A DNA stretch of 64,000 bases from an uncultured Eubacteriales bacterium (GCA_900542465.1 UQNS01000004.1:62001-126000); one strand, 5' to 3'. Shown: positions 50,386 to 60,500, counted from the first letter of the stretch. Numbers and translations are program-made. The notes: generated by a model not told the origin, from the letters alone.

Positions 50386-52779
50386 TCACTCTAATTTTTT
50401 CAAATTAATAAACCCGGCAAACATTTTCTTAACACCCATCTCATCAAAGTTAACTGTAAGAAGCCAGTCTCGTCCCATGTCCTCCACTCCGGTCACGACC
50501 CCCTTGCCGAACCTATCATTCTCGACTCTGTCTCCTACAGCAAATTCAGCTGTTTTCGGTTTCTGGAATGCCGCAAATGTATTAGCCGGTTTCGCGACCG
50601 TTGATCTTTCCTTCTGCGGAATAGTCTCTCTATTACTGGACAGACGCTTTCTTGGTGCCGTAGCCGGTGTATTTACTGAAGCATACGCTGCTCCCGCAGC
50701 CATTCCCATTTTACGGAAATTAAACTTGGCTTTGTTTTTTGCCTCGTAAGAGCCGTATACCTTTTTCTTCTCATTTCCACCGGCATCAAATCCAAAATCA
50801 TCGCCGATGACAGATCTGTTATCCTTTTCTATATAGTCAAACGACACCTCTTTTGCAAATCTGGATAAGGCACTGGCTTGTCTTTCTCCCCTTACCATTC
50901 GCTCTTTTGCATATGTCATAAAGAGTTTCTTCCGGGCTCTTGTAATGCCTACATAGGCCAGTCTTCTTTCTTCTTCAAGTTCATCTCCATTATCCTCTGC
51001 CGCCATTATAGACATATAGCTCGGAAAAAGGCCATCCTCCATACCGGCCATATATACTACAGGAAATTCCAGCCCTTTTGCTGAATGAAGCGTCATGAGC
51101 GAAATAAAATCTGCAGAATTCTCATCTCCGCCCGGATCAGCTACTAAAGAGACTTCTTCCAGAAAGCCTCGAAGGCCTTTTGCCGGCATTTCAGCTGTGT
51201 TCTCTTCTGTCTCATCCTGAGTATTTTCAAAGCCTACGATCTTATTTATAAGTTCGTCTATATTATTCTGACGCTCCGCCAGCTCCTCCGGCGTAGAGGT
51301 CTCTGCGAGCATATCAACGTATCCTGTCTCATCAAGAAGTTTACATGTCAGGTCTTCTATTGACATTACTTTCTCATCCCGTCTGAACCCTTCGATCAAT
51401 TCTACAAATGCATCTGTCTTTTTGTATGCTGCACCTATATTAGGAACAGATGATCCGGCTTTCAATGCATCCCAGAAGGTGATACCTTCTGAATCCGCGT
51501 AGAACTGAACCCTGTCGATAGTGGTCTGCCCAATTCCCCTTTTGGGTACATTTATTATTCTCTTTACGGCCTGTCCGTCAGAATCATTAACTATCACTTT
51601 CAGATAAGCCAAAATATCCTTGATCTCTCGTCTTTGATAGAAGTTGATGCCACCATATATCCTGTATGGGATATTTCTTATTACAAGTTTTTCTTCCAAA
51701 AGTCGTGATTGGGCATTAGTCCTGTAAAGGATGGCAACATCTGAATAATTCCATCCATCTCTGACCATCGAAGCAATACCTTCGGATATTCCGTCAGCCT
51801 CATTATAGGCATTATCAAACATGAGAAGAGATATCTTTTCGCCCTCTTCATTACCTGTCCAAAGGGTCTTGTCTTTACGTCTTGCATTATGCTTGATAAC
51901 TGCATTAGCTGCATTAAGGATAGTCTGTGTCGAACGGTAATTCTGTTCCAGTTTTATTACATCAGCGCCGGAGAACGACTTCTCGAAGCTTAAGATATTT
52001 TCTATATTGGCCCCTCTGAACTTATATATCGACTGGTCATCATCTCCTACGACGCAGAGGTTCTTCCATTTTCCCGCCAGCTTGCTTACAAGCATGAACT
52101 GAGATGTGTTGGTATCCTGATACTCGTCCACCATTATATAGCGAAATCTTCCCGCAAATGTCTCAAGAGCTTCAGGATCCTGCTTAAAGAGTTTTACCGT
52201 CATAAAGATCAGATCATCGAAATCCATTGCATTGTTCTTTTTCAGCTCACTTTGATAGTCTTCATACAGCTCTGCAACTGTTTTCGCCTTGAGATCCTGC
52301 TCTCCTGCCATGGCCATCAGATCTGACGGCTCTCTCATTGAGTCCTTTGCCTCAGAAATAGCGTTAAGTACAGTCTTTTCTTTGTAATATTTGGTATTTA
52401 TATTCCTTCTTTTAAAGATCTCTCTCATTACTGACTTGGAATCGTCAGAATCATAGATAGTAAAATCATTGGTGAAGCCAAGCCTGTCTGCAAATCGTCT
52501 GAGGATTCTGACACACATGGAATGGAACGTAGATACCCATACCATATGTCCGCTTTCTGTTATAGCTGATACTCTTTCCTTCATTTCATCAGCCGCCTTA
52601 TTGGTAAAAGTGATAGCCAGTATGTTATATGGATCAACGCCCTTGTTCTCTATCAGATAGGCTATTCTATACGTAAGGACCTTTGTCTTTCCGGATCCTG
52701 CCCCCGCAATAACAAGAAGAGGACCCTCAGTATGTCTTACAGCTTCCTGCTGCTTGTCATTTAACTCCTGAATATTCAA
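50386..52779 (-). CDS. pcrA: ATP-dependent DNA helicase PcrA/UvrD
   Basis: PcrA is an essential SF1A 3'-5' helicase in Gram-positives, acting in repair, in removal of RecA and at replication-transcription conflicts. The 797-aa protein shows Walker A GAGSGKT near 26-32, VDEYQDTN near 220-227, GDDDQSIYKFRGA near 244-256, motif V-VI segments LMTLHSAKGLEF and YVGITRARKKLF, and the C-terminal RNA-polymerase-binding Tudor-like end (VGDRVENDRFGKGVV). It starts with TTG after GGGGG, eight bases upstream. Confidence 0.95.
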   Translation of the reverse strand: MNIQELNDKQQEAVRHTEGPLLVIAGAGSGKTKVLTYRIAYLIENKGVDPYNILAITFTNKAADEMKERVSAITESGHMVWVSTFHSMCVRILRRFADRLGFTNDFTIYDSDDSKSVMREIFKRRNINTKYYKEKTVLNAISEAKDSMREPSDLMAMAGEQDLKAKTVAELYEDYQSELKKNNAMDFDDLIFMTVKLFKQDPEALETFAGRFRYIMVDEYQDTNTSQFMLVSKLAGKWKNLCVVGDDDQSIYKFRGANIENILSFEKSFSGADVIKLEQNYRSTQTILNAANAVIKHNARRKDKTLWTGNEEGEKISLLMFDNAYNEADGISEGIASMVRDGWNYSDVAILYRTNAQSRLLEEKLVIRNIPYRIYGGINFYQRREIKDILAYLKVIVNDSDGQAVKRIINVPKRGIGQTTIDRVQFYADSEGITFWDALKAGSSVPNIGAAYKKTDAFVELIEGFRRDEKVMSIEDLTCKLLDETGYVDMLAETSTPEELAERQNNIDELINKIVGFENTQDETEENTAEMPAKGLRGFLEEVSLVADPGGDENSADFISLMTLHSAKGLEFPVVYMAGMEDGLFPSYMSIMAAEDNGDELEEERRLAYVGITRARKKLFMTYAKERMVRGERQASALSRFAKEVSFDYIEKDNRSVIGDDFGFDAGGNEKKKVYGSYEAKNKAKFNFRKMGMAAGAAYASVNTPATAPRKRLSSNRETIPQKERSTVAKPANTFAAFQKPKTAEFAVGDRVENDRFGKGVVTGVEDMGRDWLLTVNFDEMGVKKMFAGFINLKKLE

Positions 52780-52950
52780 ATGTCTGCCCCCTTTAATAAA
52801 TAGTGAGTAATTATTATATCAAACATATTGTCTGATATGTGTTCTTTTATTTTCTTTTGATCCACTTTTTTCCTGATCGGTCTTCAATTGATTCATGGTT
52901 TTAATTACTATATAATATAGATACTTATATTAACTTCGGAGGAAAATGCT

Positions 52951-53595
52951 GTGTCAGATAATTCAAAAACTTTCAATTTTGCATCACTGCTGGAAAAAGA
53001 GCTGAGAAGACTTGAAGGATCCGATACGATCCATCCCGGTGAGCCTCCAGCTATAGATCTTTATATGGATCAGATACTGACTTTTTTAAACACCCATCTT
53101 GGCGGCGGCAACGTTCACGATGAGGACAAGATTCTTACTAAAACAATGATAAATAACTATACCAAAAAAAAGCTTCTGCCCGCGCCACACAAAAAAAAAT
53201 ACTCAAAAGAGCATATTTATCTTCTTACGCTCATCTACTATCTGAAAAACATTTTAACTATTGAAGAGATACAGGATCTTATTACGCCTCTGACTACGAC
53301 CTTCTTTGAAGGCAACGCTTCCATTTCCATCGAAGAGATCTATCATAAGATCTATGATCTGGAAATAGCTCAGAAATCCGGGCTGGAAAATGACATACAG
53401 GCTAAGACCGATATAGCAGCAGGGATGTTCTCTGATGTTGAGGATCCGGAAAATAAAGAATATCTTCGTTTTTTAAGCATGGTATCTCTTCTGAGCTTTG
53501 ATGTATATATGAAGAAAACTGTAATAGAAAACCTTATCGCTTCATATAATGAAAATTCCGGCCATAAAACTGAGAAAAAAGATAAGGACAACTAA
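52951..53595 (+). CDS. DUF1836 family protein
   Basis: A 214-aa protein of the DUF1836 family, found in Firmicutes. The first half holds a MerR-like helix-turn-helix look (TKTMINNYTKKKLLPAPHKKKYSKEHIYLL across two stretches near 66-96), suggesting DNA binding, followed by helices. The role is unknown. It starts with GTG after GGAGG. The gene is flanked by pcrA and yerC on the other strand and ends at a terminator shared with yerC. Confidence 0.82.
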   Translation: MSDNSKTFNFASLLEKELRRLEGSDTIHPGEPPAIDLYMDQILTFLNTHLGGGNVHDEDKILTKTMINNYTKKKLLPAPHKKKYSKEHIYLLTLIYYLKNILTIEEIQDLITPLTTTFFEGNASISIEEIYHKIYDLEIAQKSGLENDIQAKTDIAAGMFSDVEDPENKEYLRFLSMVSLLSFDVYMKKTVIENLIASYNENSGHKTEKKDKDN

Positions 53596-53600
53596 AACAA

Positions 53601-53665
53601 AGATCAGGCTGATATGATATCTGACGGAACCATCCATGCAAATACAACAGCCTGATCTGTTTTTA
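53601..53665. terminator. Terminator between DUF1836 and yerC genes
   Basis: Outer stem AGATCAGGCTG/CAGCCTGATCT around a 36-nt loop, with GTTTTTAATT on the plus strand and TTGTTTTAG on the minus strand. Confidence 0.7.
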
Positions 53666-53950
53666 ATTATTGATCCTTTTTAATACTACATCATAGCCAT
53701 CGCTTCCGTAGTTCAGAGCCCTGTTCACACGGCTGATAGTCGCCGTAGAAGCTCCCGTTTCTGAGGCAATATCCAGATATGTCTTAGAAGCACGAAGCAT
53801 CTTTGCAACTTCCAGACGCTGGGCAAGCGAATCGACCTCATTGATAGTGCATATATCCTCTAAAAAAGCCCTGCATTCGTCCATCGTTTCTAATGATAAA
53901 ATAGCTTCGTATAATTGCTGGTACTCACCATTATTCTTCTTTCGAATCAT
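53663..53950 (-). CDS. YerC/YecD family TrpR-like regulator
   Basis: A 95-aa protein with a TrpR-type helix-turn-helix. It has the helical N-terminal half and MLRASKTYLDIASETGASTATISRVNRAL near 50-79 (recognition helix SEYGVSxATISR-like). YerC-type proteins sit next to pcrA in other Firmicutes, as here, but their targets are not established. It is 18 nt after the Asp-box protein gene and is the last gene of that transcript. Confidence 0.9.
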   Translation of the reverse strand: MIRKKNNGEYQQLYEAILSLETMDECRAFLEDICTINEVDSLAQRLEVAKMLRASKTYLDIASETGASTATISRVNRALNYGSDGYDVVLKRINN

Positions 53951-53968
53951 AGAAAGCTCCTCGGTTAT

Positions 53969-55279
53969 TTAATAATTCTGTGTCTGTTCCACATACTGCC
54001 AGTGCTGCCCATTGTCAGTGGACTGGTATTTAGCCACTGTTTTACCATTATGATACTTTCCGTTCTTGCCCTGTGTCAAGTAGACTGTAAGACTTCCATC
54101 TGCATTCATTACAGGCACTGTAGCCTCTTTATACACATCTTTCCATGTCAGATTCTCAGCATCTGAATCCAGCTGCTGAGGTTCAAAGGTGACCGGATTA
54201 TATGTCTTTCCCCCATCCCTTGTGACATAAAGATTATTAGGGTCGCCGGCACTCGACTCATAGCAGAAAAATCCAGTATTCTCATCTATGAAATTTATAC
54301 CTTTGATAATTCTGTTATTGGGTCCATTTCCTACACTGGTCCAGGTATTTCCCATGTCTTCAGTTTTATATATCTTAGAGTATTCTGCCGAATCCGTTCT
54401 GGCATAACCAAGAGCAATTATCCCCTTTTTGTTAGAGAACATATTTACATAATACGTCGAAACATCAAATATCTTGTCGATCTCAGCTGTAGTCCATGAT
54501 TCTCCCATTGAATTGCTGAATACCATAGATACCGGCACTTTGTTTCCGTTGATCGTAGTTCCGCCTGATAAAAATGCTGTACTTGCTGTTGACAGCTGAT
54601 ATGATCCTGTTTTCAGCTGATCATATTTTTCTCCTGTCAGCGGAAGATTTCTTATATCTATCGGAACGATACGATATTTATCTCCTCCATCATAACTGAC
54701 CCTCAGTTCATTGTTTTCGATCTTGTATTTTATAAAACTATCACTGTCAACATTTATTGAAGGTGTATAAAAATGTTTATTGTCAGATTGGGTATTATTG
54801 ACCATGGAAATAACGTATATCGAATCTTTGCTGTGTTTGGTATTAACTCCAAATCTGATCGTCCAGTCGCAATACATTCTTCCATTTACAAATCTTGGAT
54901 TCCAGTCAGAAAAATAGTCCGTACCGGCATCAGCAAGATCTGCGCTAAACTGGACTCTGACGTTGATCCCGTCCGAATAAACTTCGATCTTGTCAACACT
55001 TGTTTTTTTCAGTTTCATATCTTTCGGCACAAGTCCACCGGTAAACTGTCCAAGAAATCCGTTGATCCACAGCCTGGCTTCATTTTCCTTATTCATACTG
55101 TTAGCCGCATTGAGCGACACATCTTTTGAATAGGTATAACGGGACAGAAAAGATAAAGCCGACTGTTTTTGCCGCACCACAAGCAATGATGTGATTACTA
55201 GTCCGGTAACTATAACCACGATCGCAAATGTGATCTTAAGCGACAAAGGCGTTTTATCTTTTTCCTTCTTCCCCATCAA
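53969..55279 (-). CDS. Membrane-anchored Asp-box beta-propeller protein
   Basis: A 436-aa protein with one N-terminal membrane helix (about 14-36) and a large extracellular part. Four Asp-box (BNR-like) turns are visible, SNSMGESWTT, KTEDMGNTWTSV, TRDGGKTYNPV and STDNGQHWQYV, which indicates a beta-propeller like those in sialidases and photosystem II assembly factor Hcf136. No sialidase catalytic residues are evident, so it is probably a binding or assembly domain. Its ATG overlaps the stop of the upstream membrane protein by 4 nt, and it belongs to the trio with the degenerate ABC ATPase. Confidence 0.78.
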   Translation of the reverse strand: MMGKKEKDKTPLSLKITFAIVVIVTGLVITSLLVVRQKQSALSFLSRYTYSKDVSLNAANSMNKENEARLWINGFLGQFTGGLVPKDMKLKKTSVDKIEVYSDGINVRVQFSADLADAGTDYFSDWNPRFVNGRMYCDWTIRFGVNTKHSKDSIYVISMVNNTQSDNKHFYTPSINVDSDSFIKYKIENNELRVSYDGGDKYRIVPIDIRNLPLTGEKYDQLKTGSYQLSTASTAFLSGGTTINGNKVPVSMVFSNSMGESWTTAEIDKIFDVSTYYVNMFSNKKGIIALGYARTDSAEYSKIYKTEDMGNTWTSVGNGPNNRIIKGINFIDENTGFFCYESSAGDPNNLYVTRDGGKTYNPVTFEPQQLDSDAENLTWKDVYKEATVPVMNADGSLTVYLTQGKNGKYHNGKTVAKYQSTDNGQHWQYVEQTQNY

Positions 55280-56061
55280 ACTGCCCCTTTATTTATAACC
55301 TCACTGATGACAAAATCATAATTCTTATACTTGCTAAGACCTCTCCAGTCAAGCAATGTCTTACCCAATACGGCTAATGTTATTATAGGATTGATCAGAA
55401 GAAACCATTTTGAAGACATCACTCCCAATGCGAGCGGAAATCCATAAGCCATACAGATACATACCACCTGGATAATAATATTCGCTTTTTTTCTCTTAGC
55501 GAAATCGATCTCTTCATATTTATCATATCTTTTAAGCTCTCTTCTCTCACCTATTATTCTGAAAAACATAGTCATGAAGGCAAGACATACTGTATGGATT
55601 ATAGAGACCTTAAATATCAATAATATTGCAACATGATATATAAGTTCTGTCCATATCTTAAAAATAAATTTTCCCAGAAAATTATCTTTCGGAGATATGT
55701 TGAATGATCTGTATAAGATCCGGTCCGTCTCTTTAACATCAAGGACCTTAGTATATACAAGGCCTTCTCTTATAACTATCATCCAGAACCAGATAAATAC
55801 TATTAGTTTTTCACTGTTCCCCACAAGACCCGGTCTGAACCTCTCCAGTAAAATAACCGGACCAAAGACAAAAAGACACAGCCAGAACCATCTCTTTATA
55901 ATGTCCCAGGCAAATCTGGAAAAAACAGCCCAGAACTTCGCCCCTGACTGATATCTTTCCCCTTTTCCAGACTTAGAAAGTTTATTCTTAGTTGTAAGCA
56001 TCGGATAAATTATCGATGCAAACTCTCTGGTATATCTTTGTGTATTATTTTTTTCCTTCAT
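55276..56061 (-). CDS. ABC-permease-like membrane protein of unknown family
   Basis: A 261-aa polytopic protein with about five or six helices (around 60-80, 88-105, 130-155, 158-175, 205-225, 228-245). It has basic loops and no signal peptide, and the N-terminus (about 1-55) is cytoplasmic and polar. I do not recognise the family. Position directly behind an ABC-ATPase-like gene and ahead of an exported propeller protein suggests the membrane part of an ABC-2-like assembly. It lies 23 nt from the upstream gene and overlaps the next by 4 nt. Confidence 0.7.
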   Translation of the reverse strand: MKEKNNTQRYTREFASIIYPMLTTKNKLSKSGKGERYQSGAKFWAVFSRFAWDIIKRWFWLCLFVFGPVILLERFRPGLVGNSEKLIVFIWFWMIVIREGLVYTKVLDVKETDRILYRSFNISPKDNFLGKFIFKIWTELIYHVAILLIFKVSIIHTVCLAFMTMFFRIIGERRELKRYDKYEEIDFAKRKKANIIIQVVCICMAYGFPLALGVMSSKWFLLINPIITLAVLGKTLLDWRGLSKYKNYDFVISEVINKGAV

Positions 56062-56084
56062 TTAGTAACCTGAGTAAAGCTCTA

Positions 56085-56675
56085 TTATGCAAGCTTTAAG
56101 TACCCTTCCTGCAGGCAAACCATTACAGCCCCTGCATTTTCAACAAGCATTACTGCTTCATTTGGATCTGAAGTAGCTGTCAAAAGAACCTTCTCTTCGC
56201 CATATCTTTTTAACAGCCCGCATAAATGGTCCTTTTCCGGAAACGGTGCTCCAAATGTCATGATATACGGGTCTATGATAGGCATTGCTGCAAGTCTTAT
56301 CTTTGCTCTGGTAAGTTCCGTATGATTTTCGATCAGGTCTTTCAGTTCTTCATGTGAAAGTCCCGCATCTCTTGCCGCTTCCTCCATACTTACCGCACTC
56401 CCGGAGATCCTGGTCAGATTGCTTAAATACTCTTCTCCCGTTAAGAGATGGGGAAGAAGGCTGTCGTCAGATGCATTATAGATGCTCATTCCATCCCAGG
56501 TCACTATCTCTCCGTCATCAGTCTTTTTTTCCTTGCACATGCAGTTAAAAAGAGTAATGCAATCATCCTGATCTCCAAGGATCACATATATCTTTCCTTC
56601 TTCGAACTGAAAAGTACAATCTCTGAGAATATCCCGGTTTCCCTTAGTTATAGTTACATGATTCAACTGTAGCAT
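56085..56675 (-). CDS. Degenerate ABC ATPase-like protein
   Basis: The 196-aa protein follows an ABC ATPase from the N-terminal sheet (LQLNHVTITKGNRDILRDC, FEEGKIYVILG) to the end, but the catalytic motifs are gone. Walker A is GDQDDCITL (34-42) with no GKS. The signature region is TELTRAKIRLA instead of LSGGQ. Walker B is IMTFGAP in place of LLDEP. The switch is TSD instead of THD. It should not hydrolyse ATP. The ATG at 56675 follows TTGGAG. It begins 15 nt after prfB and heads a trio with a permease-like and a propeller protein. It may be a structural or nucleotide-free partner. Confidence 0.8.
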   Translation of the reverse strand: MLQLNHVTITKGNRDILRDCTFQFEEGKIYVILGDQDDCITLFNCMCKEKKTDDGEIVTWDGMSIYNASDDSLLPHLLTGEEYLSNLTRISGSAVSMEEAARDAGLSHEELKDLIENHTELTRAKIRLAAMPIIDPYIMTFGAPFPEKDHLCGLLKRYGEEKVLLTATSDPNEAVMLVENAGAVMVCLQEGYLKLA

Positions 56676-56690
56676 TAGTATCTCCAAAAA

Positions 56691-57824
56691 TCAGGCATCT
56701 TGCTTAGCCGTTTTTCCTGTGCTCTTCCAGATAAGATAAGCACTGATCAATGAGTCGATATTACCATCAAGGACATTTCCTGCATTGCCTATATCTTTTT
56801 CTGTCCTGTGATCTTTAACCATAGTATATGGTTGTAAAATATAACTTCTTATCTGATTTCCGAAGTTGATATCCTTTACATCACCTCTGATATCTGAAGC
56901 CATCTCCGCATTTTCCTGCTGTTTAAGCAAATAAAGCCTAGCCTTCAACATCTGCATACATTTTTCCTTGTTCTGATGCTGTGAACGTTCATTCTGACAC
57001 TGAACGACGATCCCCGTAGGCAAATGTGTGATACGTATTGCTGATGACGTTTTATTGATATGCTGGCCGCCGGCTCCGGAAGCTCTGTATGTATCGATTC
57101 TTAAATCGTCATCATTGATCTCAATATCCACATCATCCTCGAGTTCCGGCATTACATCGCAGGAAACAAACGATGTCTGTCTCTTACCTGCCGCATTAAA
57201 TGGTGATATTCTGACCAACCTGTGTACTCCGTGCTCTGACTTAAGAAGTCCGTATGCATTCGGACCGTGGACTTCAAAGGTGACAGCCTTGATTCCGGCC
57301 TCATCACCGTCTAAATAGTCGATGACTTCCACATTAAAGCCTTTCTTATCAGCCCATCTCGTATACATACGATAAAGCATGGAACACCAGTCACAAGCCT
57401 CTGTTCCTCCTGCTCCGGCATGAAGCGTAACAATGGCATCATTAAAATCATACTCATCTGAAAGAAGAGTCGTCATACGCATTTCTTCAAGCTTTTCCTC
57501 AAAAGCCGCATACTCAGCCTCGATCTCCGGAAGAAGGGTCTCATCATGCTCTTCCTCCGCCATATCTATAAGAACATTGATATCCTCATAAGACTTCTCA
57601 AGCCCTTCATAACCTGAAAGCGCATCTTTCAGCGCCTTCAGTTCACTCATAGCATGCTTGGATCTCTCAACATCATCCCAGAAACCCGGTTCCTCCATAA
57701 TCGCTTCAGTCTCTTCAATTTTTCTTTTCTTACTCTCCAGATTAAGTGACTTCTGGATCTGCTCCATCGGTTTTACACACTCTGATAATTGAGTTCTGAT
57801 TCTGTCTAATTCTACTATTGCCAC
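56691..57824 (-). CDS. prfB: Peptide chain release factor 2
   Basis: RF2 releases peptides at UGA and UAA. The 377-aa protein has the codon-reading SPF tripeptide in RISPFNAAGKRQ near 209-220, the catalytic GGQ in GAGGQHINK near 248-256, and the coiled N-terminal domain. The usual in-frame UGA of the programmed +1 frameshift is absent. Around codon 27 the reading is KSLNLESKK, so the gene is translated directly. It starts with GTG after AAGGAG and follows secA by 19 nt, the conserved order. Confidence 0.96.
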   Translation of the reverse strand: MAIVELDRIRTQLSECVKPMEQIQKSLNLESKKRKIEETEAIMEEPGFWDDVERSKHAMSELKALKDALSGYEGLEKSYEDINVLIDMAEEEHDETLLPEIEAEYAAFEEKLEEMRMTTLLSDEYDFNDAIVTLHAGAGGTEACDWCSMLYRMYTRWADKKGFNVEVIDYLDGDEAGIKAVTFEVHGPNAYGLLKSEHGVHRLVRISPFNAAGKRQTSFVSCDVMPELEDDVDIEINDDDLRIDTYRASGAGGQHINKTSSAIRITHLPTGIVVQCQNERSQHQNKEKCMQMLKARLYLLKQQENAEMASDIRGDVKDINFGNQIRSYILQPYTMVKDHRTEKDIGNAGNVLDGNIDSLISAYLIWKSTGKTAKQDA

Positions 57825-57843
57825 TTATTGATGCTCCTTACTG

Positions 57844-60414
57844 TTAGTTCTTTCCACAGCATTTTTTATATTTAAGTCCGCTGCCGCATGGGCATGGGGC
57901 ATTAGGAGAAATCTTCTTCCCTTCACGCCTTATCGGCTGGTTAGAAGTCTGTGTATGCTCCTCACGTTTTACAGTCTTCTCATCATGCAGTTTATTCTCA
58001 CGCTCTACAGGGCGTTCCGCCTGAACATGCATAAGCAGTCTGACGGAATCTTCTCTGATCCCCTGAAGCATTTCATCAAACATGTCATAGCCTGTAACCT
58101 TATATTCAACTACAGGATCCCTCTGCGCGAAAGACTGAAGCCCAATACCCTGCTTCAGCTGATCCATATCGTCGATATGTTCCATCCATTTATTATCGAC
58201 TACCTTCAGAATTACAACACGTTCGACCTCGCGGATCTGTGCCGGATCGCTGAAAGTTTCTTCTTTTTCTTCGTACTTTTCGATAGCTTTTTCTTTTAAT
58301 GCATCCTTAAGTTCCGCCCGGTTGTGATATTCACCGCTGTTAACGATCGGCTCTAACGGGATCACCGGAAGAATGATCTCATCTAATGTCTCCAGATCCC
58401 ATTCCCTCGTATTATCTGAGTAAATGACCCTATCTACAGAATCATCGATAAAGTCCTCGATCATCTTGATAACTGATGGTCTCATATCTTCACCGTTAAG
58501 CACTCTTTCCCTTTCGGCATACATGATCTCACGCTGTTCATTCATGACCTCGTCATACTTAAGAAGCCTGCTTCGAATTCCATAGTTGTTAAGCTCTATC
58601 TTCTGCTGTGCTCTTTCAATAGCGCTCGTTAACATTCTATGTTCGATCTGAGTATCCTCATCAACGCCCAAGGCATTGAAGATCTTCATAAGTCTGTCCT
58701 GACCGAAAAGTCTCATAAGGTTATCTTCAAGTGATATATAAAACCTTGACTCACCTACATCTCCCTGACGACCCGCACGGCCTCGAAGCTGGTTATCGAT
58801 TCGTCTTGATTCATGCCTTTCTGTACCTATGATCTTAAGACCGCCAGCGGCTCTCGCCTCTTCATCAAGCTTGATATCAGTACCTCGTCCGGCCATGTTA
58901 GTTGCTATAGTGACAGCGCCGTGTCTTCCTGCTTCTGCAACGATCTGAGCTTCAAGTTCATGGTACTTTGCGTTAAGAACATTGTGCTGTATCCCGCGCT
59001 TCTTTAAGAGATCACTTACAAGTTCTGATGTTTCGATCGTTACTGTACCAACAAGAACAGGCTGTCCCTTTTTGTGAGATTCAATAACAGACTCGACCAC
59101 CGCATTGAATTTACCTCTCTTGGTCTTGTAGACCGCATCATTATAATCCCTACGCTGGATAGGTTTATTGGTAGGTATCTCAACGACGTCCATCTTATAA
59201 GTTTCTCTAAATTCCTTTTCTTCGGTTTGAGCTGTACCTGTCATACCCGACTTTTTTGTGAATTTATTAAAAAAGTTCTGGAACGTGATCGTTGCAAGGG
59301 TCTTGCTCTCTCTCTTGACAGTCACATGCTCTTTCGCTTCAATAGCCTGATGAAGACCATCTGAATAGCGTCTTCCAGGCATGATACGTCCCGTGAATTC
59401 ATCAACTATAAGGATCTCATCATCTTTTACAACATAATCCTTATCCTTGAACATAAGATTATGTGCTCTGAGTGCCAAATTGACGTTATGCTGGATCTCA
59501 AGATTTTCCGGGTCAGCATAATTCTCAAGATGGAAAAATCTTTCAACCTTATAGACACCCTGTTCCGTAAGATTTACTACCTTATCCTTTTCATTAACGA
59601 CAAAGTCACCATCTTCTTCTATCTCTTCCTGCATGATGGCTTTCATCTTAGTCATTTCGCCCTTGAATTCACCCTTTTCAAGCTGTCTCGCAAGTACATC
59701 ACATAAGTCATACAGCTTAGTGGATTTTCCGGACTGACCTGAAATTATAAGAGGTGTTCTGGCTTCGTCGATGAGAACTGAATCGACCTCATCAATGATT
59801 GCATACTTCAGGCCGCGAAGGACCTGCTGCTCTTTATAAATAGCCATATTATCCCTGAGATAATCGAAACCAAGCTCATTGTTGGTTACATATGTGATAT
59901 CACAGGCATAAGCTTCTCTTCTTTCGTTATCTTTCATATCGTGTAATATAACACCGACCTTGAGCCCCAGGAATTCATGGATCTGTCCCATCCATTCCGC
60001 ATCTCTTTTAGCAAGATAGTCGTTGACTGTTACGATATGTACACCTTCCCCAGTAAGTGCATTAAGGTAAGCCGGAAGAGTAGATACCAGTGTTTTACCT
60101 TCTCCTGTCTTCATTTCGGCTATACGTCCCTGATGAAGTATAATTCCGCCAATTATCTGGACCGGATAATGCTCCATTCCTAAAACTCTTTTACCCGCCT
60201 CGCGAACTGTCGCAAAAGCCTCCGGTAAAATGCTGTCAAGTAATTCTCCCCCTGCAAGACGTTCTTTAAATTCGAGAGTTTTTGATTTCAACTGCTCATC
60301 TGTCAAAGCCGCAAATACAGGCTGAAGCTCTTCTACCTTCTTAACCAAAGGCATGATCCTCTTAACCTCACGGCGACTATGCGAACTTATCTTATTACTT
60401 GCTAATGTTCCCAT
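57844..60414 (-). CDS. secA: Preprotein translocase ATPase SecA
   Basis: SecA drives post-translational export through SecYEG. The 856-aa protein has nucleotide-binding domain 1 with Walker A MKTGEGKT near 101-108, DEVDSVLIDEARTPL near 209-223, nucleotide-binding domain 2 with ATNMAGRGTDIKL and RGRAGRQGD, the helical wing/scaffold, and a C-terminal zinc end CPCGSGLKYKKCC that binds SecB or phospholipid. The start follows AAGGAG. Its promoter is at 60501-60529. Confidence 0.97.
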   Translation of the reverse strand: MGTLASNKISSHSRREVKRIMPLVKKVEELQPVFAALTDEQLKSKTLEFKERLAGGELLDSILPEAFATVREAGKRVLGMEHYPVQIIGGIILHQGRIAEMKTGEGKTLVSTLPAYLNALTGEGVHIVTVNDYLAKRDAEWMGQIHEFLGLKVGVILHDMKDNERREAYACDITYVTNNELGFDYLRDNMAIYKEQQVLRGLKYAIIDEVDSVLIDEARTPLIISGQSGKSTKLYDLCDVLARQLEKGEFKGEMTKMKAIMQEEIEEDGDFVVNEKDKVVNLTEQGVYKVERFFHLENYADPENLEIQHNVNLALRAHNLMFKDKDYVVKDDEILIVDEFTGRIMPGRRYSDGLHQAIEAKEHVTVKRESKTLATITFQNFFNKFTKKSGMTGTAQTEEKEFRETYKMDVVEIPTNKPIQRRDYNDAVYKTKRGKFNAVVESVIESHKKGQPVLVGTVTIETSELVSDLLKKRGIQHNVLNAKYHELEAQIVAEAGRHGAVTIATNMAGRGTDIKLDEEARAAGGLKIIGTERHESRRIDNQLRGRAGRQGDVGESRFYISLEDNLMRLFGQDRLMKIFNALGVDEDTQIEHRMLTSAIERAQQKIELNNYGIRSRLLKYDEVMNEQREIMYAERERVLNGEDMRPSVIKMIEDFIDDSVDRVIYSDNTREWDLETLDEIILPVIPLEPIVNSGEYHNRAELKDALKEKAIEKYEEKEETFSDPAQIREVERVVILKVVDNKWMEHIDDMDQLKQGIGLQSFAQRDPVVEYKVTGYDMFDEMLQGIREDSVRLLMHVQAERPVERENKLHDEKTVKREEHTQTSNQPIRREGKKISPNAPCPCGSGLKYKKCCGKN

Positions 60415-60500
60415 TAATTTCTAATCTCCTTAAAATGTAGGTCTTATTGTTTCCATAATAAATAATTTATTAAGGAATCCACGTTCCTTGCTAAAGTGTG

